Shown one piece after another: positions 35,665-43,493 of a DNA stretch of 64,000 nucleotides. The position numbers and the translations under genes are program-made. A model generated the notes under the pieces. It did no database searches. It had not been told where the DNA came from and saw only the letters and a list, made by a program, of their open reading frames with translations. The stretch comes from DASUPK01 sp963743575. GTDB lineage: Bacteria > Actinomycetota > Thermoleophilia > Solirubrobacterales > 70-9. Each line of letters opens with the position of its first letter. Positions within the stretch are counted from its first letter, which is position 1. The stretch lies in NCBI GenBank assembly GCA_963743575.1, contig CAVUQC010000007.1, positions 620,001 to 684,000 of the forward strand, given 5' to 3'.

Positions 35665-36481
35665 CGTCCCCAGGGGGGGCCCGGTATTCGAGGGGCCCTC
35701 GCTTCGGCTCCGGGTGGCGGTCGGGCTGGCGGAGGCGATCGAGTGGGTCCTGCACCACCATCGCCTCGCGAAGGTCCTCTACGCGGCGGCCGATCTGAAC
35801 GGCCGCCTCAGCGCCAGGCTGCTACGCGGTGAGGGGCGCGAGTGTCCCTGCTGCGGAGGTCACTTCAAGCGGATGTCGAAGCGACGGCTCGCCGGCTTCG
35901 GGGGCATCTGCCCGCGCTGCCGCTCCCACCCGCGCCATCGCGCGATCGCGCTGCTCCTCGCACGCGGCGATCTGCCCGGACACCGGCTGCTGCACTTCGC
36001 CCCCGAGCCTCTCTTTGACCCGGTCTTCGCCCGGCTCCCCGAGATCGAGCGGACGACCGCGGACCTCTATGCGCCCGCCGACCTGGCGCTCGACATCACC
36101 AAGATGGACCTACCCGACGGATCCTTCGACCTGATCCTCTGCAGCCACGTCCTCGAGCACGTTCCGGACGACCGCGCCGCGATGTCGGAGCTGCGACGGG
36201 TCCTCGCCCCAGGGGGCCTGGCGCTCGTCCTGACGCCCTACCGCCCGGAGGTGTCCACCTACGAGGATCCGGGGATCACGGCGCCGCTCGATCGCATGGT
36301 CGCCTTCGGCCAGCAGGACCATGTCCGGATCTACGGGGCGGATCTCGCCGATCGACTCCGCGCTGCCGGGTTCGAGGTCGAGGACCGGACCCCCGCGGAG
36401 CTGTTCGAGAGCTCAGTGGTGCAGCGGTCGGAACTCGACCCCGCGGAACACCTCTTCCTCTGCCGCGTCCCGGCGGCCTAG
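35657..36481 (+). CDS. SAM-dependent methyltransferase with N-terminal zinc-ribbon-like motif
   Basis: The protein (274 aa, GTG start) contains a probable four-Cys metal site, CPCCGGHFKRM...CPRCRS, at about residues 63-96, then a class I methyltransferase domain with LLHFAPEPLFDPVF, TKMDLPDGSFDLILCSHVLEHV and RRVLAPGGLALVLTPYRPE. The C-terminus has VEDRTPAELF. The zinc-ribbon plus methyltransferase order recurs in polysaccharide clusters. Its 3' end overlaps the convergent small membrane-protein gene by 69 bases. Confidence 0.75.
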   Translation: MADVPRGGPVFEGPSLRLRVAVGLAEAIEWVLHHHRLAKVLYAAADLNGRLSARLLRGEGRECPCCGGHFKRMSKRRLAGFGGICPRCRSHPRHRAIALLLARGDLPGHRLLHFAPEPLFDPVFARLPEIERTTADLYAPADLALDITKMDLPDGSFDLILCSHVLEHVPDDRAAMSELRRVLAPGGLALVLTPYRPEVSTYEDPGITAPLDRMVAFGQQDHVRIYGADLADRLRAAGFEVEDRTPAELFESSVVQRSELDPAEHLFLCRVPAA

Positions 36482-36718
36482 CGGCCGGCGGCGTGCCAGC
36501 ACGCCACGGACGATTCGCACCGGCAGATAGATCAGGCCCGCGATCAGGAGGAGCGGGATCGCCGGCAGCGCCAAGACGGCGAGCGTCGCCCCGGTCAGGA
36601 CCAGGATCGGGATCGCCAGGGGTGCGAGCGCCACGACGAGAATCCCGGCGCCGACCCCCCACTTCGAGAATTCCTCGATGACCTCGTTTCTCTCGGCTGA
36701 CTTCGCCTCAGTGCTCAT
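36413..36718 (-). CDS. Small membrane protein of unknown function
   Basis: A 101-residue protein with a charged N-terminus (STEAKSAERNEVIEEFSKWG), then two adjacent hydrophobic segments (GAGILVVALAPLAIPILVLTG and LAVLALPAIPLLLIAGLIYL, each about 20 residues) and an Arg-rich cytoplasmic tail. The start at 36718 is fixed by AAAGGAG placed 6 bases upstream, one of the best ribosome sites in the window. I do not recognise the family. The C-terminal 23 codons lie antisense to the end of the methyltransferase gene. Confidence 0.65.
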   Translation of the reverse strand: MSTEAKSAERNEVIEEFSKWGVGAGILVVALAPLAIPILVLTGATLAVLALPAIPLLLIAGLIYLPVRIVRGVLARRRPLGRRDAAEEEVFRGVEFRPLHH

Positions 36719-36773
36719 GACATCTCCTTTCGTCGCTCTCATTCAGGGGACGAAATGGAGGGCTCGGCTGTGA

Positions 36774-37607
36774 CTACTGGGCGGCGGTGTCCCTGCGGAA
36801 GATGACGTTGCGGTAGAGAGCCTTCTCCAGCTTCGCGGGCACTGGGCGCCAGGCGAAGTAGGTCCGGTAGGTGAAGCGCTGCATCGGCCCGAGCGGCGTC
36901 TGCTTCGCGAACTCCGGGCGACGGGCGAACAGCTCCGCATGCTTGGCGCGCAGCTGGCGGTAGATGTGGCGGTACTGGCGGCGATGACCCTCCTCGCCCG
37001 AGCGCTCGTGCTTGCGGTACTCGTGCGTCACCTGGTCGATCTGGAGGCCCCGCCAACCTTTCTCGAGGGCACTCAGGCAGAAGTCCCAGTCCTCGTAGCC
37101 GTCGATCGCCGGGTCGAAGCCGCCCGCGTCCTCCCAGCAGCGCCGCCTGACCAGCCCCAGCTGGGCGCCCGCGATCGAGCGGTGCAACAGGATGTAGGGG
37201 TCGAAGTCCGGAAAGCGCAGCACCCCCGACCAGGCGCCGATCAGCTTCATCAGCCCGTAGCAGTAGCCGACGTCCGGATTCGCCTCGAGGGGCGGCCGCA
37301 GAGTGTCCAGGGCGTCGAGCGTGAGGCGGTCGTCCGCGTCGACCATGAGGAGCAGCTTGGACTCCGAGTTCTCGAAGCCGGCGTTGCGCGCGGTGGCCAC
37401 GCCCGCGTTTCGCTGGCGGATCAGCTGCACGCCGTCGGGCAGGGCGTCGAGAGCCCTCTCGGTCTCGGCATCGGTCGAGCCGTCGTCAACCACGATCACC
37501 TTGGGCGGCCCGCCGCTCTGGCCGAGCGCTGCCTCGACCGACTCGAGCAGGAAGCGCCCGTGGTTGAAGCAGGGGATCACAACCGTGATGTCTCCGTGGC
37601 GGGACAT
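36774..37607 (-). CDS. GT2 family glycosyltransferase
   Basis: The protein (277 aa) has ITVVIPCFNHGRFLLESVEAAL, VIVVDDGSTDAETERAL, QRNAGVATARNAGFENSES and LLLMVDADDRLTLDALDTL, followed by GFDPAIDGYEDWDFCLSALEKG with the ED motif. A basic C-terminal tail follows. The start at 37607 was chosen because a TACTCT -10 box lies 8 bases upstream; the longer in-frame extension has no GT2 similarity. It is divergent from a thioesterase gene with only 34 bases between starts. Confidence 0.82.
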   Translation of the reverse strand: MSRHGDITVVIPCFNHGRFLLESVEAALGQSGGPPKVIVVDDGSTDAETERALDALPDGVQLIRQRNAGVATARNAGFENSESKLLLMVDADDRLTLDALDTLRPPLEANPDVGYCYGLMKLIGAWSGVLRFPDFDPYILLHRSIAGAQLGLVRRRCWEDAGGFDPAIDGYEDWDFCLSALEKGWRGLQIDQVTHEYRKHERSGEEGHRRQYRHIYRQLRAKHAELFARRPEFAKQTPLGPMQRFTYRTYFAWRPVPAKLEKALYRNVIFRRDTAAQ

Positions 37608-37615
37608 TCGGGCGC

Positions 37616-37621
37616 AGAGTA
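37616..37621 (-). promoter_or_regulatory. -10 element, leaderless type, for the 37607 GT2 gene
   Basis: TACTCT on the minus strand, 8 bases before the ATG. It forms a compact back-to-back pair with the -10 at 37629. Confidence 0.45.
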
Positions 37622-37628
37622 GCCCCAC

Positions 37629-37634
37629 TAGGAT
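37629..37634 (+). promoter_or_regulatory. -10 element, leaderless type, for the thioesterase gene
   Basis: TAGGAT 7 bases before the ATG at 37642. Confidence 0.45.
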
Positions 37635-37641
37635 CGCCCCC

Positions 37642-38166
37642 ATGGCCGAGGAGGAGCGCAGTGACCCCCGCACCGTCGCGGGTTCTGAATCCGAGCTGAT
37701 CCGCTGGATGAGCATCCAGGACGCGAACTCCGCCGGGTTCATTCACGGCGGGGTGGTGATGAGGATGTGCGACGAGGTCGCCGGGATCGCGGCGATCCGC
37801 CACAGCGGCTGCCGGGTGGTGACCGCCGGGATGGACCGGATGACGTTCGCACTGCCGCTCTACGTCGGCGAGCTCCTGCGTTGCATCGCGAGCGTCAACG
37901 CCGCCTGGCGAACCTCGATGGAGGTCGGAGTGCGGGTCGAGGCCGAGAACGCCGTCACTCGCGAGGTTCGCCACACCAGCACCGCCTACCTGACCATGGT
38001 CGCCGTCGACGAGCACGGCAACCCCGTGCCGGTTCCGCCGCTCCAGGTGGAGGGTCCCACGGAGGAGCGCCGCCAGCGTGAGGCCGAGACCCGCAGGCGC
38101 AACCGCCTGACCGAGCGCGAGGAGATCCGCAAGGCGCGCAAGGCGGCAGGCGAAGAGACGGGCTGA
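37642..38166 (+). CDS. Acyl-CoA thioesterase, hotdog fold (YciA/BACH-like)
   Basis: A 174-residue hotdog-fold hydrolase that would release CoA from acyl-CoAs. Motifs seen are SIQDANSAGFIHGGVVMRMCDEVAGIAA (central helix, with the catalytic Asp/Asn region), VTAGMDRMTFALPLYVGELL and TSTAYLTMVAVDEHGNPVPVPPL, the last typical of the acyl-CoA hydrolase family. The C-terminal 35 residues are highly charged and helical. It is metabolically unrelated to the surrounding glycan genes. Confidence 0.82.
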   Translation: MAEEERSDPRTVAGSESELIRWMSIQDANSAGFIHGGVVMRMCDEVAGIAAIRHSGCRVVTAGMDRMTFALPLYVGELLRCIASVNAAWRTSMEVGVRVEAENAVTREVRHTSTAYLTMVAVDEHGNPVPVPPLQVEGPTEERRQREAETRRRNRLTEREEIRKARKAAGEETG

Positions 38167-38194
38167 CCCGCCCGCCACAGCTTCGGAACAGACC

Positions 38195-38200
38195 TATCCT
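38195..38200 (+). promoter_or_regulatory. -10 element, leaderless type, for the 38210 operon
   Basis: TATCCT 9 bases before the ATG of the DPM1-like gene. Confidence 0.4.
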
Positions 38201-38209
38201 TCCGGCCCC

Positions 38210-39418
38210 ATGGCGGTTACCGCTTCGCAAAAGGCGGGCGACGAGGGCGCCGCAGGCGCCGACGTCATCCGCACCACCGTCGTCCTTCCCGCGTACAACG
38301 AAGGCGCGGCGCTTCCGCACGTCCTCGACGAGCTCGGGCAATACCTGGACGATTCCTACGAGGTCCTGGTGGTGGACGACGGCTCGAACGACGACACCGC
38401 CGACGTCGCCGAGCGCTACCCGGTTCGCCTGATCAAGCACAGGACGAACCGAGGCAAGGGGGTCGCGATCCGCACGGGCATCGCCGAGGCCCAGGGCGAG
38501 AACATCGTGATCATGGACGCCGACGCGACCTACCCGGTGCCGGCCATCAAGGAGATGGTCGACCTGCTCGACGAGAACGACCTGGTTCGCGGAATCCGCG
38601 AGTCGGAGCCCGAGTCGATGCCGGTCGTCAACCGCTTCGGAAACTGGCTCTTCAACAAGCTGCTCGCGATCAGCCATGGTCTCGAGGGAGCCGACCAGCT
38701 CACCGGCCTCTATGCGATCCGGCGCTCGGAGGCGGTCCGGCTCGGCACCGAGGCCCGCGGCTTCGACATCGAGACCGAGATCGGCATCAAGGCGAAGGCA
38801 CGCGGCTTGCGCGAGGCCGAGATCCCGATCTCCTACCTGCCGCGCGTCGGGGAGAAGAAGCTGAGCCCGTGGAAGGACGGGCTGCGGATCCTGGGCCGGG
38901 TGATCGTGCTGCTGCTGATCTACAACCCGACGCTCAGCTTCATCCTGCCGGGCCTCGCCCTCCTCGGAGTGACGATCACCGGGGCGATCGCGCTCGCCAT
39001 CGCCGGGCCCGTCAAGACCTTCTTCCTCGGCCTCGACATCAACAGCTTCATCGTCGTGACGCTCGGCGTGCTGGCCTCCTTCCAGCTGGTGATCTTCGGC
39101 GTCGCCGCAGCCCTCTACGGAGTCGAGGCCGGGAAGGAGCCGCCGCGATGGCTGCTGCGCGTGATCTCGGTCCGCTTCCGGCTCGGCGTGGCGGCCCTCG
39201 GGCTGGTGCTGATGCTGGGCTCGTTCGCCAAACTGGTCCAGCTCACCGTCCAGTGGGCGGGCAACAATGTCTTCACCGACACGCGGGCGCTGGTGCTCTC
39301 CACCAGCTTCCTGGTCCTCGGCCTGCAGATGCTCTCGGCCGCGCTCTTCATCTCGATCTTCAGCGGCCGGATCAGCCGACTCGCCGAGGAGGGCTCCTCC
39401 AACTGGTCTCGGTCGTAG
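38210..39418 (+). CDS. GT2 polyprenyl-phosphate glycosyltransferase with membrane domain
   Basis: The 402-residue protein has a GT-A domain (TVVLPAYNEGAALPHVLDEL, VLVVDDGSNDDTADVA, RTNRGKGVAIRTGIAEAQG and the DADATYP metal site near residue 104). ADQLTGLYAIRRSE and FDIETEIGIKAKARG complete the catalytic core. Four or five membrane helices follow. It fits DPM1/GtrB-like enzymes that load a sugar onto polyprenyl phosphate for later use by a GT-C protein such as the one at 41057. The next gene begins inside its 3' end. Confidence 0.82.
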   Translation: MAVTASQKAGDEGAAGADVIRTTVVLPAYNEGAALPHVLDELGQYLDDSYEVLVVDDGSNDDTADVAERYPVRLIKHRTNRGKGVAIRTGIAEAQGENIVIMDADATYPVPAIKEMVDLLDENDLVRGIRESEPESMPVVNRFGNWLFNKLLAISHGLEGADQLTGLYAIRRSEAVRLGTEARGFDIETEIGIKAKARGLREAEIPISYLPRVGEKKLSPWKDGLRILGRVIVLLLIYNPTLSFILPGLALLGVTITGAIALAIAGPVKTFFLGLDINSFIVVTLGVLASFQLVIFGVAAALYGVEAGKEPPRWLLRVISVRFRLGVAALGLVLMLGSFAKLVQLTVQWAGNNVFTDTRALVLSTSFLVLGLQMLSAALFISIFSGRISRLAEEGSSNWSRS

Positions 39419-40416
39419 TCGTCAACTACAACGGAGCGGACTGCCTGGAGGAGTGCGTTCGCGCGGTGCTCGAGCACTCCGGCGAGCAGCGGATCGAGGT
39501 GCTGGTGGTGGACAACGCCTCCTCCGACGGCAGCGCCGCGATCGCGGAGCGCCTCGCGGGCGAGCACGAGGAGGTGCGCCTGCTGCGCTCCCCGACCAAC
39601 CGCGGCTATGCCGGGGCCGTGAACTTCGCCCTGCCCGAGGTGCGCGGCGATCACGTGGCGGTCCTCAACATGGACGTGGTCGCCGGCTCGAACTGGCTCG
39701 GACCGCTGGTGGCCCTGCTGGAGGCGAACCCCGCCGCCGGGGTGGCCTGCCCGTTGATCGTGCTCGACTCCGACCCTGGCCGGATCATGTCCGCCGGGCA
39801 GAACCTCAACAAGACCGGGCTCGGCTTCAACCGCTGGCTGGGGAAGCCGCGGGACGTCGCCGGGAACGAGGCGTTTCAGGTGACGGGTCTCCACGGCGCG
39901 GCCTTCGTCATCCGCAGGGACCTGCTCGAGCAACTGGGCGGCTGGGACGAGAGTGGGTTCCTCTACTACGAGGACGTCGAGCTGTCCTGGCTGCTGCGGA
40001 TCGCGCGCCGCGAGATCTGGTGCGTCCCGGCCTCCACGGTCGCCCACGACTACCACCTCTCGATGTTCCCCCACAAGCTGTTCCTGCTCGAGCGCAACCG
40101 GCGGAAGATGCTGCTCGCCGACCTGGCCGTCACGACGCGATTGGCAATCTCGCCCCTGTTCGCCCTGAGCGGTCTGATGATTTGGGGGTACTGCCTGCTG
40201 CGCGGCCCGAAGTTTCTCCGTGCGAAGTGGCAGAGCTACCGCTGGACCCGGGCGAATCGAGCGCAGGTCTCGGCACGCCGTGAGCAGGTCGACTCGATCA
40301 GGCAGGTGTCCGACTGGGGGGTGCTGCGCGGCCTGCATTGGGGCTATCCCCTGGACCAGTTCCTGACGCTCGGGCGCGAGCGCGGTGAGTCGAACCGGGA
40401 CCGCATAGGCGCCTAG
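39403..40416 (+). CDS. GT2 family glycosyltransferase (rhamnosyltransferase-like), probable CTG start
   Basis: The protein (337 aa) shows VSVVVVNYNGADCLEECVRAV, VLVVDNASSDGSAAIAERL, PTNRGYAGAVNFALPEVRG, a VLNMDVVAG nucleotide site, and GFLYYEDVELSWLLRIARR. Similarity reaches to the first residues, yet no ATG, GTG or TTG lies near. A CTG at 39403 with GGAGGG nine bases upstream is the best start and overlaps the previous gene's end by 16 bases. The C-terminal part is hydrophobic then basic, suggesting membrane association. Confidence 0.78.
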   Translation: MVSVVVVNYNGADCLEECVRAVLEHSGEQRIEVLVVDNASSDGSAAIAERLAGEHEEVRLLRSPTNRGYAGAVNFALPEVRGDHVAVLNMDVVAGSNWLGPLVALLEANPAAGVACPLIVLDSDPGRIMSAGQNLNKTGLGFNRWLGKPRDVAGNEAFQVTGLHGAAFVIRRDLLEQLGGWDESGFLYYEDVELSWLLRIARREIWCVPASTVAHDYHLSMFPHKLFLLERNRRKMLLADLAVTTRLAISPLFALSGLMIWGYCLLRGPKFLRAKWQSYRWTRANRAQVSARREQVDSIRQVSDWGVLRGLHWGYPLDQFLTLGRERGESNRDRIGA

Positions 40417-40463
40417 CTCCACTAGTGTGCGGAGCCCGCAGGGGGCGAAGGGAGACTTCGACG

Positions 40464-41003
40464 ATGAAGGCACCTCTGGCCCTGGTAACCGGCCTAACGA
40501 TCGTCTGCATGGGAGTCGCAGCGAGCTCGGCGAGCGCGGCAACCATCAGCCCCGCCGGCGTTGACTTCGGACGCGTCCTCGTCGGCAAGCAGAGCCCGCC
40601 GCGAACGTTCACCGTCACGGTGGGCAGTGGCGACGGGTGCAGAAGCCCCGGGCCGGCGGGCGAGTGCTACCCCATCCGGGAGGGCCCGGTCGGGGGCTTC
40701 ACGGTCGGGAACGCGGTGGCCTTCTTCGACCTTCTCGGCTCCAGTAGCTGCCACGGTCTCGTCTACCTCACGGCCGCCAGCCCAAGCTGCACGATCGTCG
40801 TGAACTTCGAGCCGGCCCGGCCCGGCGTCCTGAGGGGAACCACCCAGCCGAACGAGCTCGACCCATCGGTGGTCGCCGGCGTGACGGGAATCGGCCTGCT
40901 CCCGCGCTCGAGCATCTACTGCCGGAACCCCAAGAAGGGTGGGATCTACAAGAAGAACATCACCCGGTGGTGCGTGAACAGGCAGAAGAAAAAGAAGAAG
41001 TAG
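40464..41003 (+). CDS. Secreted protein with ASH/choice-of-anchor-like beta domain
   Basis: A 179-residue protein with a clear signal peptide (KAPLALVTGLTIVCMGVAAS, cleavage near ASSASA-A), then ISPAGVDFGRVLVGKQSPPRTF, the start of an Ig-like ASH/choice-of-anchor-D domain. Six cysteines in the mature part could form disulfides. The C-terminus is strikingly basic (NRQKKKKK), possibly binding the anionic cell surface. A GGGAG ribosome site precedes the ATG, and a TAGTGT box lies at 40423-40428. Function unknown. Confidence 0.7.
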   Translation: MKAPLALVTGLTIVCMGVAASSASAATISPAGVDFGRVLVGKQSPPRTFTVTVGSGDGCRSPGPAGECYPIREGPVGGFTVGNAVAFFDLLGSSSCHGLVYLTAASPSCTIVVNFEPARPGVLRGTTQPNELDPSVVAGVTGIGLLPRSSIYCRNPKKGGIYKKNITRWCVNRQKKKKK

Positions 41004-41039
41004 GGCACTGAGCCAGACGCCAGCTTCTCGCTAACGCCA

Positions 41040-41045
41040 TATCCT
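41040..41045 (+). promoter_or_regulatory. -10 element for the 41057 membrane-protein gene
   Basis: TATCCT 11 bases before the GTG start; the same hexamer precedes the 38210 gene. Confidence 0.35.
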
Positions 41046-41056
41046 TCCGCCCTTCC

Positions 41057-43471
41057 GTGGGCGCCTTCGCTGGAACGTATGTCTCAGCAGCACTGATCCT
41101 GCTCTCATCGCTTCTTGTCGGGCGGGCGCTGCTGCTCGTCCTCGGCCGGCGTGAGGCCTCGTTCCTCGAGGGGGCTGTCGGCCTCGCGACTCTGATCCTC
41201 GTCTGCACGGTCGCCATCAGGCTGCCCGGCAACGAGGCGACCTCGATCGCCTGCTGCGCCATCCTGCTCGTCGCTTCGATCGTCTTCCTGCTGGTCCGCC
41301 CGGAGTCTGTGTTCGGGCCGTCGTTCGGGCTCGCCATCCCGGTCGTGGTGCTGACGATTCTCCTCGCCTCCTTCCCCTTCATCGCGAGCGGCCACATCGG
41401 CATCCCCGGCGTGGGCCTCAACAACGACATGGCCATGCACCTGGTGGACGTCGACTACCTCGTCGACCCGAGCCGGCCCACGCCGCAGAGCGTGATCAAC
41501 GGCTACCCGCTCGGGCCGCACAGCCTGGTCGGGACGGTGGTCAGCGTGTTCGGCACACAGCCCCTCTACGGCTGGCTGGGGCTGCTCGTCGCCGTGCCGG
41601 TGTTGACCGGGATCACCGCGCTCGGCGCGCTGCGCGAGTTGGCCGGCTGGCGCCGTCTGCTCGGCGCGACGCTGGTCGCGCTCGCCTACCTCTCGGCCTC
41701 CGCTCTCGGCGTCGCCGGCTTCAAGGAGCTGATCGCGGGGATGTTCCTGATCGCCTTCGCGCTCGGATTGCGTGAGATCGAACGCGAGCCGGAGGGTCGC
41801 ATCGCGATCCTGATCGGCCTGGCGCTGATCACCGCCGCGATGGTCCCGGTCTACAGCCTGCCAGGCGTGGCCTGGCTCGCACTCACCGCCGGCATCTGGC
41901 TCCTGGCCAGCCTCCTCCAGGTCCGGGCGGAGAAGGGATCGAGTCGAGTCAGGGAGCTGGTGCGCGGCTCCATGCGGATCGTCATCCCCGCGGCGATCGT
42001 CCTCGTCCTCGTCTTGGGGACCCAGCTCCCGAAGGTGCTCGACTTCCTCCGATCGGGCTCGATCGGCAACGTCGCCGACACGGACAGCAAGCTCCGCTTC
42101 GTCGTCTCCCCGCTGGAGACGCTGGGCGTCTGGCCAAGCGGGAGCTGGCTGCTGGGGACACACGACGTGACCCACTACTGGATCTTCGGGGCGATCGGCC
42201 TCGCCGGTCTGATCGTCGGGCTGGTCTGGTGGATCGGCCGGCTCGACTACGCGGTCCCGGCGGCGGTGATCTCGGGAATCGTCATCTGGCTCGGGACGAA
42301 GTACATCGAGAACGGCGGGCTCTACATACTCGCCAAGGCCGTGGTGGTGCCGGCCTCGGTGGTGATGCTGCTCGTGCTCGCCGCCCTGCTCGCCCCCGGA
42401 GGGGGCTGGCCGAAGCGGATCTTCGCCGTCGTCTTCATCGCCCTGGTCGGCTACTCGACCTTCCTCGCGCTCCGCGACACCGTGATCGCGCCGGACGACC
42501 GTCTGCAGCAGCTCGGCGAGTTCCAGCATGAGGTCTCCGGGCAGAAGGTTCTCGCGCTGACGGGCGACCGCTTCTCCGACTACGGCCTCCGGACCGCCGA
42601 GGTCTCGAGCCCCGCCTTCAACGCGGAGATCCGCGTCCCATCCGTGGGATCGAAGTCTCAGCGTCTCCCGATCGACTTCGACTCGGTGCCCACCTCGGTG
42701 CTCAACCAGTTCCCCTACGCGGTGACCACCAGTGCGATCTACCAGAGCCAGGCGCCACCGGGCTGGACTCTGGCCGACTCCACCGATTCCTACCGGCTCT
42801 GGAAGCGGACCGGGAAGACGCCGCCGATCCAGCAGCTCGCGGAGGAGGCTCGGCCCGGCCGGATCTTCCGCTGCAAGAAGCCGAAGTTCCGCAATTACGT
42901 GAACGCCGGCGGGAGCGCCCTGACCTGGCAGCCGCGAACGGTGATCGCCAAGCGGCTCTACTGGAAGGCCAGTGGCTCCCGCGGGGCCCTCGGCGAAGGC
43001 GGAGTGGCCGCCGCCAAGCGTGCTCCGATCGACAACAACCTTGCGCCCGGAGAGACCGCGAGCCAGCGGATCGTGTTGCCGGCCGGGCGGTGGGAGCTGT
43101 CGCTGCAGTACGTCAGCCCCGTCACCGGAGTGACCGTGAAGGCACCCGGCCTCGACGTGCACCTTCCCGCCGGGGTCGATGCGGCGATCCCCTACCGGCC
43201 GGATCAGGGCCCGTACTGGCCCGTCGGGACCATCACCAGCCAGGGCGGCCCCGTGACCGTCAGCGTGACTGCGGATGACGTCAACTGGTTCCAGTCGCTC
43301 ATCGGAGTCGATGCCCCCGCGGTGATCGGCAACCTGACCGCGGTCAACCCGGATGGCTTCAAGGTGCTGCCGACGGCGGCCGCATGCGGGCTGTTCGTGG
43401 ACCACCTGATCGGCGTCCAGACGGCGAGTCACGGCCAGGCCCAGGGCAAGGCCGCATCCAAGGGCAAGTAG
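41057..43471 (+). CDS. Large polytopic membrane protein, GT-C-like
   Basis: The 804-residue protein (GTG start) has about 12-13 hydrophobic segments over residues 1-480. A first-half extracytoplasmic loop contains GLNNDMAMHLVDVDYLVDP and NGYPLGPHSLVG, where the Asp and His residues could be the GT-C catalytic loop. A soluble, beta-rich C-terminal domain of about 320 residues ends with a Lys/Gly/Ala-rich tail (QAQGKAASKGK). The arrangement resembles arabinofuranosyl- or mannosyl-transferases with a C-terminal carbohydrate-binding module. No exact family could be named. It lies between the DPM1-like gene and a sugar-nucleotide dehydrogenase. Confidence 0.7.
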   Translation: MGAFAGTYVSAALILLSSLLVGRALLLVLGRREASFLEGAVGLATLILVCTVAIRLPGNEATSIACCAILLVASIVFLLVRPESVFGPSFGLAIPVVVLTILLASFPFIASGHIGIPGVGLNNDMAMHLVDVDYLVDPSRPTPQSVINGYPLGPHSLVGTVVSVFGTQPLYGWLGLLVAVPVLTGITALGALRELAGWRRLLGATLVALAYLSASALGVAGFKELIAGMFLIAFALGLREIEREPEGRIAILIGLALITAAMVPVYSLPGVAWLALTAGIWLLASLLQVRAEKGSSRVRELVRGSMRIVIPAAIVLVLVLGTQLPKVLDFLRSGSIGNVADTDSKLRFVVSPLETLGVWPSGSWLLGTHDVTHYWIFGAIGLAGLIVGLVWWIGRLDYAVPAAVISGIVIWLGTKYIENGGLYILAKAVVVPASVVMLLVLAALLAPGGGWPKRIFAVVFIALVGYSTFLALRDTVIAPDDRLQQLGEFQHEVSGQKVLALTGDRFSDYGLRTAEVSSPAFNAEIRVPSVGSKSQRLPIDFDSVPTSVLNQFPYAVTTSAIYQSQAPPGWTLADSTDSYRLWKRTGKTPPIQQLAEEARPGRIFRCKKPKFRNYVNAGGSALTWQPRTVIAKRLYWKASGSRGALGEGGVAAAKRAPIDNNLAPGETASQRIVLPAGRWELSLQYVSPVTGVTVKAPGLDVHLPAGVDAAIPYRPDQGPYWPVGTITSQGGPVTVSVTADDVNWFQSLIGVDAPAVIGNLTAVNPDGFKVLPTAAACGLFVDHLIGVQTASHGQAQGKAASKGK

Positions 43472-43480
43472 CCGCGTCCC

Positions 43481-43486
43481 TACACT
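43481..43486 (+). promoter_or_regulatory. -10 element, leaderless type, for the nucleotide-sugar dehydrogenase
   Basis: TACACT 7 bases before the ATG at 43494. Confidence 0.45.
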
Positions 43487-43493
43487 GGCGCCC

